Below are positions 12,247 to 21,080 of a stretch of DNA of 64,000 nt, one piece after another. Position 1 is the first letter of the stretch, and every line of letters starts with the position of its first letter. The stretch is from Pandoraea sp. ASV26 (GTDB lineage: Bacteria; Pseudomonadota; Gammaproteobacteria; Burkholderiales; Burkholderiaceae): NCBI RefSeq assembly GCF_016428915.1, contig NZ_JAELTP010000006.1:1-64000 (forward strand). Direction: 5' to 3'. Below the pieces are notes generated by a model. That model saw only the letters and a program-made list of their open reading frames with translations. It was not told where the DNA came from and ran no database searches. A program made the translations under genes and the position numbers.

Positions 12247-13940
12247 CCGACATCGTCACCCGTCATGTCGACGAGGCCACCGCCGAGGCCCTCTGCCGCG
12301 ATGGCGTCCACCCGGTACTCGCCCGCCTGTTCGCCTCGCGCGGCGTGGCCGGGAGCGCAGAGACCGAAACGGCGCTCGCTCGCCTGATTCCGCCCACGCA
12401 ACTCAAGGGCGCGCAGGAAGCGGCCGTCTTCCTTGCCGACGCCATCGCCGCCGGCAAGCGCATGCTCGTGGTGGCCGACTACGATTGCGACGGCGCGACC
12501 GCTTGCGCCGTGGCCGTGCGCGGTCTGGGCATGTTCGGCGCGAAGGTCGAGTATCTGGTGCCGAATCGCTTTGAATACGGCTACGGCCTCACGCCCGAAA
12601 TCGTGGCGTTGGCCGCGCAGGGCAAGCAAGGGCCGCCCGACGTGCTGATCACTGTCGACAACGGCATTGCCAGCCTCGACGGCGTGGCTGCCGCTAAGGC
12701 GCTCGGCATCGAAGTCGTGGTGACCGATCACCACCTGCCGGGCAGCGAATTGCCCGACGCGCGCTGCATCGTCAATCCGAACCAGCCGGGCTGCGAATTC
12801 CCGAGCAAGAATCTGGCCGGCGTCGGCGTGATGTTCTACGTGCTGCTCGCCCTGCGGGCCGAGTTGCGCGCACGCGGGGCGTTCGACGCCCGCGAACAGC
12901 CTCGTCTCGACACCCTGCTCGATCTGGTCGCGCTGGGCACGGTCGCGGACGTGGTCAAACTCGACGCCAACAACCGCATTCTGGTCGCGCAGGGCCTCTC
13001 GCGCATGCGCGCAGGCCGCATGCATCCGGGCATCAACGCGCTCTTTCGCGCGGCCGCGCGCAACGCCCGTCAGGCGGGCAGCTTCGATCTGGGCTTCGGT
13101 CTCGGCCCGCGCCTGAACGCCGCCGGACGCCTCGCCGACATGTCGCTCGGCATCGAATGCCTGCTCACGGACGACGACGGCCGCGCCTGGGCCCTCGCGC
13201 AGGAACTCGACGCGATGAATCGCGAACGCCGTGAAATCGAAGCGGGGATGCAGCAGGAAGCGCTCGCCGATCTGGCGCGCTTCGATCCGCGCGCCGCCAC
13301 CACGTTGTGCGCTTTCAACGAGACATGGCATCAGGGCGTGATCGGCATCGTGGCCGCGCGCCTCAAAGAGAAGTTCTATCGTCCGACCATCGTGTTCGCC
13401 CCGGGTGACGACGGCCAGATCAAAGGCTCCGGGCGCTCGATCCCCGGCTTTCACCTGCGTGACGCGCTGGATCTCGTCACCAAGCGCGAACCGGGTCTGA
13501 TCGCCAAGTTCGGTGGCCACGCGATGGCCGCAGGTCTCACGATCGCCGCCGACGCCCTCCCGCGCTTCCAGGCGGCCTTCGAAGCGGTCGGACAGGCTTG
13601 GCTCGACGAGAAGACGCTCTCGCGCGTGATCGAAACCGATGGCGACATCGGCGATGACTGCTTCGTGCCGCCGTTCGTCGCCCTGCTCGACGCCCAGGTG
13701 TGGGGGCAAGGATTCCCGCCGCCGGTGTTCTCGGGCGAGTTCGACGTGCTCTCGCAAGCCATCCTCAAGGACAAGCATCTGAAGCTGCAACTCGGCCGCG
13801 GACGCATGCGCTTCAATGCCATCTGGTTCAATCACGCCGATACGTTGCCAAGCCGAGCGCAGTTCGCGTATCGACTGGCGGCAGACACCTTCAATGGGGT
13901 CTCGCGCGTGCAGATGATCGTCGAGCACGCTCAGGCCTGA
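12243..13940 (+). CDS. recJ: Single-stranded-DNA-specific exonuclease RecJ
   Basis: RecJ is a 5' to 3' exonuclease on single-stranded DNA used in recombination and mismatch and base-excision repair. The 565-residue protein has the DHH-family motifs DYDCDGATA near residue 80, the ITVDNGIAS strand, VVTDHHLPG, and a C-terminal DHHA1 region with GGHAMAAGLTI. The ATG at 12243 overlaps the upstream stop in an ATGA junction, which implies coupled translation. A longer in-frame extension would run inside the upstream gene and is rejected. Confidence 0.97.
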   Translation: MTDIVTRHVDEATAEALCRDGVHPVLARLFASRGVAGSAETETALARLIPPTQLKGAQEAAVFLADAIAAGKRMLVVADYDCDGATACAVAVRGLGMFGAKVEYLVPNRFEYGYGLTPEIVALAAQGKQGPPDVLITVDNGIASLDGVAAAKALGIEVVVTDHHLPGSELPDARCIVNPNQPGCEFPSKNLAGVGVMFYVLLALRAELRARGAFDAREQPRLDTLLDLVALGTVADVVKLDANNRILVAQGLSRMRAGRMHPGINALFRAAARNARQAGSFDLGFGLGPRLNAAGRLADMSLGIECLLTDDDGRAWALAQELDAMNRERREIEAGMQQEALADLARFDPRAATTLCAFNETWHQGVIGIVAARLKEKFYRPTIVFAPGDDGQIKGSGRSIPGFHLRDALDLVTKREPGLIAKFGGHAMAAGLTIAADALPRFQAAFEAVGQAWLDEKTLSRVIETDGDIGDDCFVPPFVALLDAQVWGQGFPPPVFSGEFDVLSQAILKDKHLKLQLGRGRMRFNAIWFNHADTLPSRAQFAYRLAADTFNGVSRVQMIVEHAQA

Positions 13941-13989
13941 AGCCACGCGGCGACGCCCCGTCGAGCAGAAGCACGATCTGGCGGGAAGA

Positions 13990-14886
13990 CTACGCGGGTT
14001 GCGCTTCTGCGACGTATTCGTGCATCACGCGCAGAAAGGCTTCGCGCGCCGGATGCACGTCGACACCGCGGTGCCGGACGAAAAAGTTCGGCACGGCGGC
14101 CAGATCCTCCATCGCATGACCGACGATGTTCGCCTCCTGCCGATACCGCAGGTAGATGCCGCGGGGCACGAGCGAGTAGCCGACGCCCGCGCCGACGCAC
14201 GCCACGATGGTCGCGTAGCTGCCGTAGCTCAGAATGCGCCCCGGCGTGACGGCGTTCGCAGCCAGCCATTGCTCCATGGTGGCGCGATAGGGACAGCCCG
14301 GCGGCCACATCAGCAACGTGGCGCCCGACAGGTCCGACGCCTCGAGCACCTTCCCCGCGCGCGCCGGGGCCACCAGCACGATCGGCTCCCGATACACCTC
14401 GTCTGACACCACAACCGTCTGTGCCTGCGCTTCCAAACAGGCTGTTCCCGCGATCAATGCGGCGTCGACACGACCGTGCTGAATCTCGTCGAGCAGGTTG
14501 AGCGACGTGTCGGTCACCAGATTCAGACGCACCTTCGGATACGCCGCATGAAACCGGGCCAGCACGGCGGGCAGCCGCGACGTTGCCGATGACTCGATGG
14601 CGCCCAGCGAGAAGTCGCCGGACGGCTCGCTTGCCGGATTGAGCGCCGCACTGGCCTCACGCGAGAGCGCCAGAATCCGGTCGGCATAGCCAAGCAGCGT
14701 GCGCCCGCTCGGGGTGAGTTGCAGACGTCGTCCCTGCCGGTGGAAGAGCTTGACGCCTACCGTGTACTCCAGCGCCCGGATGCGGGCCGTGACGTTCGAC
14801 TGTACGCAGTGCAGCGCTTCGGCGGCGCCAAGTACGCTGCCTTCGTCGACGATGGCCTTGAAGGTCTGAAGCTGCAAAAAGTCCAT
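13990..14886 (-). CDS. LysR-family transcriptional regulator
   Basis: A 298-residue LysR-type regulator. The N-terminal winged helix (residues 1-60) starts MDFLQLQTFKAIVDEGSVLG and contains AEALHCVQSNVTARIRALE. The C-terminal co-inducer domain spans about 90-290. It is convergent with recJ (49-bp gap) and divergent from the DUF1127 gene across 230 bp, so it may control that gene and itself. The substrate and target are not evident. Confidence 0.93.
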   Translation of the reverse strand: MDFLQLQTFKAIVDEGSVLGAAEALHCVQSNVTARIRALEYTVGVKLFHRQGRRLQLTPSGRTLLGYADRILALSREASAALNPASEPSGDFSLGAIESSATSRLPAVLARFHAAYPKVRLNLVTDTSLNLLDEIQHGRVDAALIAGTACLEAQAQTVVVSDEVYREPIVLVAPARAGKVLEASDLSGATLLMWPPGCPYRATMEQWLAANAVTPGRILSYGSYATIVACVGAGVGYSLVPRGIYLRYRQEANIVGHAMEDLAAVPNFFVRHRGVDVHPAREAFLRVMHEYVAEAQPA

Positions 14887-15116
14887 GAACGTCTCCCGGG
14901 CCGGGGCGCGAAAAAAAGATGAGGGAAAGGAAGCAGGGATCGAAGCATGTTAAGCGACGCGCGGCGACACTTCAATAATAGTGAACAAAACTGCCTCAAC
15001 ATTTCACTTTTTTAGCGCATCGGAAAGGCATAAGCTTCGGGTTATCCCTAGTGCGACGTCTGCCACGGCATCCCGCCCCCGGTCAGTACGCCGCCGCTCC
15101 CGAAGGAAGTCACATC
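14887..15116. promoter_or_regulatory. Divergent promoter region, LysR gene and DUF1127 gene
   Basis: This 230-bp region is AT-richer in its middle (about 14965-15020, with AATAATAGTGAACAAAA and TTTCACTTTTTTAGC) than the surrounding genes, as expected for promoters and a LysR operator. No single T-N11-A site stands out clearly enough to call. Confidence 0.5.
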
Positions 15117-15338
15117 ATGTTCCGCCCTCTGTCCGCCGCAGCCAATGTCAACACCTGCGCACCGGTGGTTGCCGCGCCGGTCACGCCGCTCGGCCTGTTC
15201 TTCCGCGCCATGGATCAATGGCGCCAGCACTACGAGCAGACGCTACAGGCGGAGGCCCTCGCCTCGTTGGACGACACGTCGCTCGCCGATGTCGGCTACG
15301 CTCGCGACGCCTTCGGTCTGCGCCACGCCGCACGCTGA
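15117..15338 (+). CDS. DUF1127 (YjiS-like) small protein
   Basis: A 73-residue protein whose second half matches the small DUF1127 family: an amphipathic stretch MDQWRQHYEQTLQAEALASL, then DDTSLADVGYAR with the conserved Leu-x-Asp-x-Gly end. Such proteins are about 45-75 residues long. In alphaproteobacteria some are linked to RNA turnover and phosphate or stress responses; the role here is unknown. The ATG at 15117 has GGAAG about 11 nt upstream. It lies next to a divergent LysR gene that may regulate it. Confidence 0.75.
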   Translation: MFRPLSAAANVNTCAPVVAAPVTPLGLFFRAMDQWRQHYEQTLQAEALASLDDTSLADVGYARDAFGLRHAAR

Positions 15339-15379
15339 GTTCTCCCCGAAATGTAGGGGGAATGGGGGCTTCGCTGCGC

Positions 15380-15385
15380 TATAAT
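15380..15385 (+). promoter_or_regulatory. Probable -10 element for prfB
   Basis: A perfect TATAAT hexamer lies 34 nt upstream of the prfB ATG. The -35 region around 15357-15362 is a poor match, so the exact promoter is uncertain. Confidence 0.5.
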
Positions 15386-15419
15386 TGCGGTTTTCCCGAA
15401 TTCGCAACCGTCATAGCTC

Positions 15420-16524
15420 ATGGAAGCCGAACGCCTTAACGCTCTTGAATCCCTGCTCGCCGACCTGCGCATCCGCGTTGGCGAGCTCAGGGGGTATCTT
15501 TGACTTCGATGTCAAGCAAGCTCGCCTGATTGAAGTCAACAAAGAACTCGAAGACCCCAACATCTGGAACGATTCCAAGCGTGCACAGGCACTGGGCAAG
15601 GAAAAGAAGGCGCTCGACAGCATCGTCACCAACCTGACCGAACTCGACGCCAGCCTCTCCGATACGCAGGAACTGTTCGAAATGTCCCGCGACGAGGGAG
15701 ATGAAGACTCGTTGCTGGCGCTCGAAAGCGACACGCAGACGCTCGCCGCGCGCGTGGGCGAGATGGAGTTCCGCCGGATGTTCAACAACCCGGCCGACCC
15801 GAACAACTGCTTCATCGACATCCAGGCCGGTGCCGGCGGCACCGAGGCCAACGACTGGGCCGGCATGCTGCTGCGCCAATACCTGCGCTATTGCGAACGC
15901 AAGGGCTTCAAGGCCGAAGTGCTGGAAGTGTCGGACGGCGACGTCGCCGGCATCAAGAGCGCGTCCCTGAAGGTCACTGGCGATTACGCTTACGGCTATC
16001 TGCGTACCGAAACCGGTGTGCATCGTTTGGTGCGCAAGTCGCCGTTCGACTCGTCGGGCGGTCGCCACACGTCGTTCGCCAGCCTGTTCGTGTACCCGGA
16101 AGTGGATGATTCGATCGAGATCGATATCAATCCGGCCGACGTGCGTACCGACACGTACCGCGCCTCCGGTGCGGGCGGTCAGCACATCAACAAGACCGAC
16201 TCCGCCGTGCGTCTGACGCACATCCCGACGGGTATCGTCGTGGCCTGCCAGAACGACCGTTCGCAGCACCGCAACCGCGCCGAAGCGTGGGACATGCTCC
16301 GCTCGCGCCTGTTCGAACACGAGATGCGCAAGCGTCGCGCCGAGCAGGACAAGCTCGAGTCGAGCAAGACCGATGTGGGCTGGGGCCATCAGATTCGCTC
16401 GTACGTGCTCGACCAGTCGCGCGTCAAGGACCTGCGCACCGGCGTGGAAACCGGCAACACCGGCAAGGTACTCGATGGCGACCTGGACGACTTCATCTCC
16501 GCGAGTCTCAAGCAGGGAGTGTAA
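15420..16524 (+). CDS. prfB: Peptide chain release factor 2 (programmed +1 frameshift)
   Basis: RF2 recognises UAA and UGA stop codons. The gene is read in two parts: 15420-15500 (27 codons, [20 protein letters not shown]...) and 15502-16524 (340 residues), giving about 367 residues, the family length. An in-frame TGA at 15501-15503 is bypassed by the classic RF2 autoregulatory shift. The second part carries the stop-codon-recognition region and the peptide-release loop [15 protein letters not shown] with the GGQ motif. The first gene of prfB-ivy-lysS; ivy starts 3 nt after its stop. Calling a start inside the second frame would truncate the gene. Confidence 0.97.
15489..15504 (+). promoter_or_regulatory. 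prfB programmed +1 ribosomal frameshift site
   Basis: The sequence AGGGGGTATCTTTGAC contains an internal Shine-Dalgarno-like AGGGGG three nt before the slippery CTT codon, followed by TGA and C. This is the conserved RF2 recoding signal: low RF2 slows termination at the weak TGAC and lets tRNA-Leu slip +1. Autoregulation of prfB follows from known biology. Confidence 0.97.
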
Positions 16525-16527
16525 GGA

Positions 16528-17007
16528 ATGGCGTTTGTCCGCACGCTAGCCGTGTGGGTGGTGAGCGCGCTGTGCATGCAGCGTGCCGCCGTTGCTGCCC
16601 CGGCCAGTACTCCGGGCGCACCCGGTGCAAATCCCGAGACGGGACCGTACCTGCATGAACTGCTCAAGCGCCCGGACTTCTCGGGCGCCTATGCGCGTAT
16701 CGTCGCGCCGCGTGGTGTTCCCGCGTGGGTGCGTCAGGGGGGTACGTCCACGCCGTCGCAACGCGTAAGCGTGGCCGGCAAGCCGTGGTTGCTGGTGCAA
16801 AGTTGCAAGCCGCACGACTGCCCAAGCGAGTACGTCCACATTTTGTATGAACCGCGCTCACAGGCGATCGCGGCACTGTTCGTGCGAGACCCGAGTGCGG
16901 CGGCCAACGCCGGACCGCGTCAGGATCGTACCGAACTGATCTGGCTGGGCGCGCCCGACGGCTCGCTCAAGAATGCCCTGCTGCACACGCTGCGTTTTAC
17001 CGAATAA
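16528..17007 (+). CDS. Ivy-type inhibitor of vertebrate lysozyme, periplasmic
   Basis: Predicted secreted protein of 159 residues. Residues 1-24 form a signal peptide ending AVAAP. The mature part matches the Ivy fold: [16 protein letters not shown], then SCKPHDC near residues 92-98, the conserved disulfide-closed loop whose His plugs the active site of c-type lysozyme, and a downstream ALFVRD strand. Ivy proteins protect peptidoglycan from host lysozyme and may restrain endogenous lytic transglycosylases. It is squeezed between prfB (3-nt gap) and lysS (16-nt gap), so it is probably expressed with translation genes. Confidence rests on the CKPHDC motif and surrounding order; inhibition is inferred. 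Confidence 0.85.
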   Translation: MAFVRTLAVWVVSALCMQRAAVAAPASTPGAPGANPETGPYLHELLKRPDFSGAYARIVAPRGVPAWVRQGGTSTPSQRVSVAGKPWLLVQSCKPHDCPSEYVHILYEPRSQAIAALFVRDPSAAANAGPRQDRTELIWLGAPDGSLKNALLHTLRFTE

Positions 17008-17023
17008 CCTCATCGCTCGCATC

Positions 17024-18568
17024 ATGACCGATCAAAATACTCCGGCCCAAACGGCCACTCCGGCTGGCGACCTGCCGCAGGACGACAACAAGCTCATCGC
17101 GGAGCGTCGCGAGAAACTTCAGGCGCTGCGTGCCAATGGCGTGGCGTTCCCGAACGACTTCCGTCCTTCGCATCACGCCGGCGATCTGCAAGCGCGCTTC
17201 AAGGACGTGGGCAAGGAAGCGCTCGAAGCCGAGCCCCTCACCGTGTCGGTAGCCGGTCGCATGATGCTCAAGCGCGTGATGGGCAAAGCGGCGTTCGCCA
17301 CAGTGCAGGACGGCAGCGGTCAGATTCAGTTCTTCATCGGCCGCGACGACGTCGGCACCGACTCCATGGCCGCCTTCAAGGGCTGGGACATCGGTGACAT
17401 CATCGCCGCGACCGGCACGCTGTTCCGCACGAACGCCGGCGAACTGTCGGTCAAGGTGAAGGAACTGCGTCTGCTCGCCAAGGCCCTGCGCCCGCTGCCG
17501 GACAAGTTCCACGGCCTCTCCGATCAGGAAATGAAGTACCGTCAGCGCTACGTCGACCTGATCACCTCGCCCGATACCCGCAACACGTTCCGCGCCCGCG
17601 CCAAGGCCATCGCCTCGATCCGCAAGCACATGACGGACGCCGACTTCATGGAAGTCGAAACGCCGATGCTGCACCCGATCCCCGGTGGCGCCGCAGCCAA
17701 GCCGTTCATCACGCATCACAACGCGCTCGACATGCAGATGTATCTGCGTATCGCGCCGGAACTGTATCTGAAGCGTCTGATCGTCGGCGGCTTCGAGCGT
17801 GTGTTCGAGATCAACCGTAACTTCCGCAATGAAGGCGTGTCGCCGCGCCACAATCCGGAATTCACGATGATGGAGTTTTACGCAGCCTACACGGACTACC
17901 GCTGGCTGATGGACTTCACCGAAGCGCTGATCCGCAACGCCGCTGTCGATGCGCGCGGCACTGCGACCATCGAGTATCAGGGCCGCGAACTGGACCTGTC
18001 CAAGCCGTTCCATCGTCTGACGATTGTCGAAGCGATCCGCAAGTACGCCCCCGAGTACACCGAGGCGCAACTGGCGGACATCGAGTTCGTGCGCGGCGCA
18101 TTGGTCAAGCACAACGTGAAGGTCGATTCGCCGCAATTCAAGAACGCCGGTCTGGGCGCGCTGCAACTGGCGCTGTTCGAAGAAACGGCAGAAAGCCAAC
18201 TGTGGGAGCCGACCTTCATCGTCGACTACCCGGTGGAAGTCTCGCCGCTGGCGCGCGCATCGGATACCCTGCCGGGCATCACCGAGCGCTTCGAGCTGTT
18301 CATCACGGGCCGCGAAATCGCCAACGGCTTCTCGGAGCTGAACGATCCTGAAGATCAGGCCGCACGCTTTCGCGCGCAGGTCGAGCAGAAGGACGCCGGC
18401 GACGAAGAAGCCATGTACTACGACGCCGATTACATTCGCGCGCTCGAGTACGGCATGCCCCCGACAGGGGGTTGCGGCATCGGCATCGATCGTCTGATCA
18501 TGCTGCTCACCGACAGCCCGAATATTCGCGACGTACTGCTCTTCCCGCACCTGCGCCGCGAAGACTGA
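17024..18568 (+). CDS. lysS: Lysyl-tRNA synthetase, class II
   Basis: LysRS charges tRNA-Lys. The 514-residue protein has the N-terminal OB-fold anticodon-binding domain (about residues 60-160) and the class II catalytic core. Motif 1 lies near [21 protein letters not shown], motif 2 is [16 protein letters not shown], and motif 3 is [14 protein letters not shown]. The start MTDQNTPAQ at 17024 is chosen; an earlier in-frame ATG lies inside ivy. It is the last gene of the prfB-ivy-lysS unit and is followed by a strong terminator. Confidence 0.97.
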   Translation: MTDQNTPAQTATPAGDLPQDDNKLIAERREKLQALRANGVAFPNDFRPSHHAGDLQARFKDVGKEALEAEPLTVSVAGRMMLKRVMGKAAFATVQDGSGQIQFFIGRDDVGTDSMAAFKGWDIGDIIAATGTLFRTNAGELSVKVKELRLLAKALRPLPDKFHGLSDQEMKYRQRYVDLITSPDTRNTFRARAKAIASIRKHMTDADFMEVETPMLHPIPGGAAAKPFITHHNALDMQMYLRIAPELYLKRLIVGGFERVFEINRNFRNEGVSPRHNPEFTMMEFYAAYTDYRWLMDFTEALIRNAAVDARGTATIEYQGRELDLSKPFHRLTIVEAIRKYAPEYTEAQLADIEFVRGALVKHNVKVDSPQFKNAGLGALQLALFEETAESQLWEPTFIVDYPVEVSPLARASDTLPGITERFELFITGREIANGFSELNDPEDQAARFRAQVEQKDAGDEEAMYYDADYIRALEYGMPPTGGCGIGIDRLIMLLTDSPNIRDVLLFPHLRRED

Positions 18569-18622
18569 TCGCTGCGTGCGAAGCGAGTCCCCTCGCCTCG
18601 TGCCCTACGGTCGTGATAGACA

Positions 18623-18656
18623 TGCCGCAGCCCCTTCGAGGGCTGCGGCATTTTTC
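18623..18656 (+). terminator. Terminator after lysS
   Basis: An 11-bp perfect stem (TGCCGCAGCCC and GGGCTGCGGCA) closes a CTTCGA loop and is followed by TTTTTCG on the plus strand. It ends the prfB-ivy-lysS transcript. Confidence 0.9.
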
Positions 18657-18672
18657 GTCTTGAGGTCCCTCC

Positions 18673-19833
18673 TCAACGACTGAAGCGCTCTCTCGGCATG
18701 CTGATGGCATCCGATTCGGCGCGTTCGACGGAATCGTCGGTGTCGGTGAGCGCACGCGGCGTCGCGACACCGGCATCCGACGGTGTGACCTCGCCGCCCG
18801 CGACAAGTGGCGCGGCCGGTGCGGTAGAGCCCATCGCCTCACAGGCCTCGCGACGACGCGTCAGTCCGTCCTCCCCCGGCAGGGTCGCGAGCCACTCCCG
18901 CCACTTCGGCCCGGCGCAATCGCGCACGAAATCCATCAGCTCGATCGCGGCCACCGTCTTGGGTTGCCCTTCGGCATCCGTGCGCTCCACGGAGCGCGTG
19001 GCGTCTGACAGACAGTCGGCAAGCCCACCGGCGTGCATATGGAACGACACGATACGCACCGTGGCATCGTCCAGCAGCCCTCCCTGAGCATCGGTCGACA
19101 AATGCGGCAGAACGGCACGGCCGACGGCGCAGAACAATTCGGGATTCGGATTGGCGAGCCATGATGCCTCATCCACATGAGGCATCACCGCTTGCCACGA
19201 CGGTGACAGCGCTCGCCAGCCAAGATCGTATTCCAGCGCGGCCATGGTTCCCGGCGCGTATGTGTCGTGAGGCAGGTGCGTAGAAGGGAGCGCCAGACTC
19301 TGTGCCATATGAAACCCACTGAGACGGCCCTTGCCACCGGCGTCATGAGGCTGCGGGCCATTCACTGGCACGTCAGGACTTGGCGACACAGGTGAATCGC
19401 TGCCCTCGGGCGCGCGATTGCCGATGCCCAGACACGACATGCGTGCCTCCACCTCCGACGGCACATCTCCTGTGCGTTGCGCCTTAGGACAACCGCCCAC
19501 GGGCCTCACCGCATCCAGCAGCTCAATCCAGAACGCCTCCGCGCGGTTCTGCTCCAGAAACTCAACCCGATCGGGCTCCGAATGCAGTTGCTTCACCGTG
19601 CCGCCGAACACCTGCACTTCGACGGGAACTTGCATCGGCAGGAACGTACGGCAAGGCGCTGCTGCCGTCGTTGCCGGTGCCTGACGAGGTTCGCAACGTG
19701 CGTACTGAATGCGCGCGCCAGTGAAATCTTCAGAAAGCTCGGTGTGACATGGCGACGGTAGCGACGCCGCGACGGTATCGAGCGAAGGTGCGAGGGGCGC
19801 AATGCCCATCGAATAGGGGGTCAACGCAGGCAT
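18673..19833 (-). CDS. Hypothetical protein, 386 residues, family not recognised
   Basis: I do not recognise this protein. The start ATG at 19833 (MPALTPYSMGIAPL) has AGGAGA 6 nt upstream; the frame stays open to 19908 without a better start. The N-terminal half is Pro, Ser and Ala-rich with several Cys and looks poorly ordered. Residues about 215-330 are more globular, with Trp-rich ALEYDLGWRALSPSWQAVMP and FHMHAGGLADCLSDATRSV. The last 50 residues are Ala, Pro, Thr and Asp-rich. It has no signal peptide or membrane helix. It is isolated: convergent with lysS and about 200 bp from hiuH. A secreted effector or a lineage-specific protein is possible; no motif decides it. Confidence 0.7.
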   Translation of the reverse strand: MPALTPYSMGIAPLAPSLDTVAASLPSPCHTELSEDFTGARIQYARCEPRQAPATTAAAPCRTFLPMQVPVEVQVFGGTVKQLHSEPDRVEFLEQNRAEAFWIELLDAVRPVGGCPKAQRTGDVPSEVEARMSCLGIGNRAPEGSDSPVSPSPDVPVNGPQPHDAGGKGRLSGFHMAQSLALPSTHLPHDTYAPGTMAALEYDLGWRALSPSWQAVMPHVDEASWLANPNPELFCAVGRAVLPHLSTDAQGGLLDDATVRIVSFHMHAGGLADCLSDATRSVERTDAEGQPKTVAAIELMDFVRDCAGPKWREWLATLPGEDGLTRRREACEAMGSTAPAAPLVAGGEVTPSDAGVATPRALTDTDDSVERAESDAISMPRERFSR

Positions 19834-19961
19834 GCGTTCTCTCCTGTGACGGCAGCGGATTGTGCCGTCAAGTAGTCTAGAAACGCCAACGCCCCACGTT
19901 TGTCGCATCCAGTGCGCGACTTACGAGAAATGGGAAAATCCTTCTTAAAAAAGCCGGTTCA

Positions 19962-20001
19962 CCGCGATAAGCGGACGGCCAGTCGTCACCTTGACGCAGC
20001 C
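19962..20001 (-). repeat. Remnant copy of the 3' end of the DUF1444-like gene (left flank of islet)
   Basis: This 40-nt segment matches 23303-23342 at 34 of 40 positions in the same orientation. Read on the minus strand it encodes LRQGDDWPSAYRGEPAF, against LRLDGDWPSAYRGVPAF at the C-terminus of the intact gene at 23287-23889. One extra T removes the stop codon, and similarity stops abruptly upstream, so it is a gene-end fragment and not a functional gene. Part of it overlaps an 11-bp inverted repeat (19993-20003 with 20019-20029). Confidence 0.75.
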
Positions 20002-20036
20002 TGCCGCCCCAAAATCAACAGGCTGCGTCGTCGTGA

Positions 20037-20450
20037 TTAATTGCCGCGATAGCTGGAGAAGCCGTAAGGGCTGACCAGCAAGGGAATGTGATAGTGCGGC
20101 ACAGAGCCATCTGCGTTGAAGATCACAGGGATCTCCGGGAAAAACGTGGGTGTATTGTGTTGACGAAACCACTCGCCCGTCTGGAACGTCACACGATAGT
20201 TACCTTTTTCCAACGTGGTGTCGGTGGGATACAGTGCAGTGATGCGGCCCTGCTCGTTCGTCACGCCCTTGCTGATCTGCGTCCACTTGCCGTCGACCTG
20301 CTTTTCCAGCGTGACATTCACACCTGCCGACGGCAAGCCGTCCTGCAAGTTCAGGACGTGAACGCTCAGTGGGTTGCCCGCCGCGAATGCCGACGCGGCC
20401 ATAACCGCATTGAGCAGCAATCCGGTCATGAATATTTTGGTTTTTTGCAT
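20037..20450 (-). CDS. hiuH: Periplasmic 5-hydroxyisourate hydrolase (transthyretin-like)
   Basis: HIUase hydrolyses 5-hydroxyisourate, the product of urate oxidation. The 137-residue precursor has a signal peptide (residues 1-24, ending ASAFAAG) like E. coli HiuH (YedX) and unlike cytoplasmic forms. Catalytic residues of the family are visible: His in LSVHVLN, Arg in EQGRITALYP, His in HYHIPLL. The C-terminal tetrapeptide is YRGN where the family has YRGS, a one-base change. The upstream extension to 20597 lacks a credible start and overlaps the next gene. It lies 49 bp after the hbpS-like gene on the same strand, so they are probably one transcript. Confidence 0.93.
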   Translation of the reverse strand: MQKTKIFMTGLLLNAVMAASAFAAGNPLSVHVLNLQDGLPSAGVNVTLEKQVDGKWTQISKGVTNEQGRITALYPTDTTLEKGNYRVTFQTGEWFRQHNTPTFFPEIPVIFNADGSVPHYHIPLLVSPYGFSSYRGN

Positions 20451-20499
20451 GGAAACTCCTGATGAAAGTTGAGGGATAAAACCGCGAAACGCGGAAAAG

Positions 20500-21003
20500 T
20501 TATCTGGATGGTTTGCCGAGTACGTTTTCAATCGCTTGCAAGGCACAGCTCTCGTCGATGGACGAACCGCCAGCACCGCCAACGCCGATGGCCCCAATCA
20601 CCTCGTCACCCACTCGCACAGGCACGCCTCCGCCAATGAGCAAGAGGCTGTCGATCGTGTTCAGGTTGCTGGACTCGGGGTTTTGACGCGCATTCTGTGC
20701 AAAGACACTTGAGAGCGTTTTTGTCGACAGTGCAGTGAATGCTTTTTTCCGGGCCGCGTCGGTGTTATGAGGACCGACGCTGTCGTCTCGCTGAAGCGAA
20801 AGCACGTGCCCGCCCCGGTCGATCACCACGGCAACAGCAGACCTGCCCTTGGCATGGCACGCCGACATCGTGGCGTCCACCAACGCATTGGCCATGGCCA
20901 GCGACATATTGGTTTGCTGAAGCGGTGCTGGCGCAGCGGCAAATGCCTGCCCGCATACAATGGACAGCGCCCCTATCATTGACGGCACCAAATGAATTCG
21001 CAT
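20500..21003 (-). CDS. Secreted GlcG/HbpS-family (heme-binding type) protein
   Basis: The 167-residue precursor has a signal peptide (about residues 1-22, ending AFAAA). The mature part matches the GlcG/HbpS (DUF336) fold: AVAVVIDRGGHVLSLQRDD, then ARKKAFTALS, then LLLIGGGVPVRVGDEVIGAIGVGG and DESCALQA. Family members include Streptomyces HbpS, an exported heme-binding and redox-responsive partner of a sensor kinase. Two Cys remain in the mature protein (C49, C153), which could form a redox-sensitive bond; that is inference. It is divergent from a two-component system across 147 bp and followed by hiuH. Heme binding is not shown by the sequence. Confidence 0.85.
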   Translation of the reverse strand: MRIHLVPSMIGALSIVCGQAFAAAPAPLQQTNMSLAMANALVDATMSACHAKGRSAVAVVIDRGGHVLSLQRDDSVGPHNTDAARKKAFTALSTKTLSSVFAQNARQNPESSNLNTIDSLLLIGGGVPVRVGDEVIGAIGVGGAGGSSIDESCALQAIENVLGKPSR

Positions 21004-21080
21004 TTTTATGACTCCGCTTTGATTTTTTTATCGACAAGAAAATATTCTATCGATCGAAATTAACGAGAAGATTGCGGGAT

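Noticed and set aside
12189-13946. 585-codon minus-strand open frame opposite recJ
   Set aside because: Antisense shadow of recJ with skewed composition.
16997-18550. 517-codon minus-strand open frame opposite lysS
   Set aside because: Antisense shadow of lysS; lysS is certain from its class II motifs.
19993-20029. 11-bp inverted repeat downstream of hiuH as a terminator
   Set aside because: The stem is perfect but the loop is 15 nt and no T-run follows on the minus strand; its left arm is also part of the gene-end duplicate.
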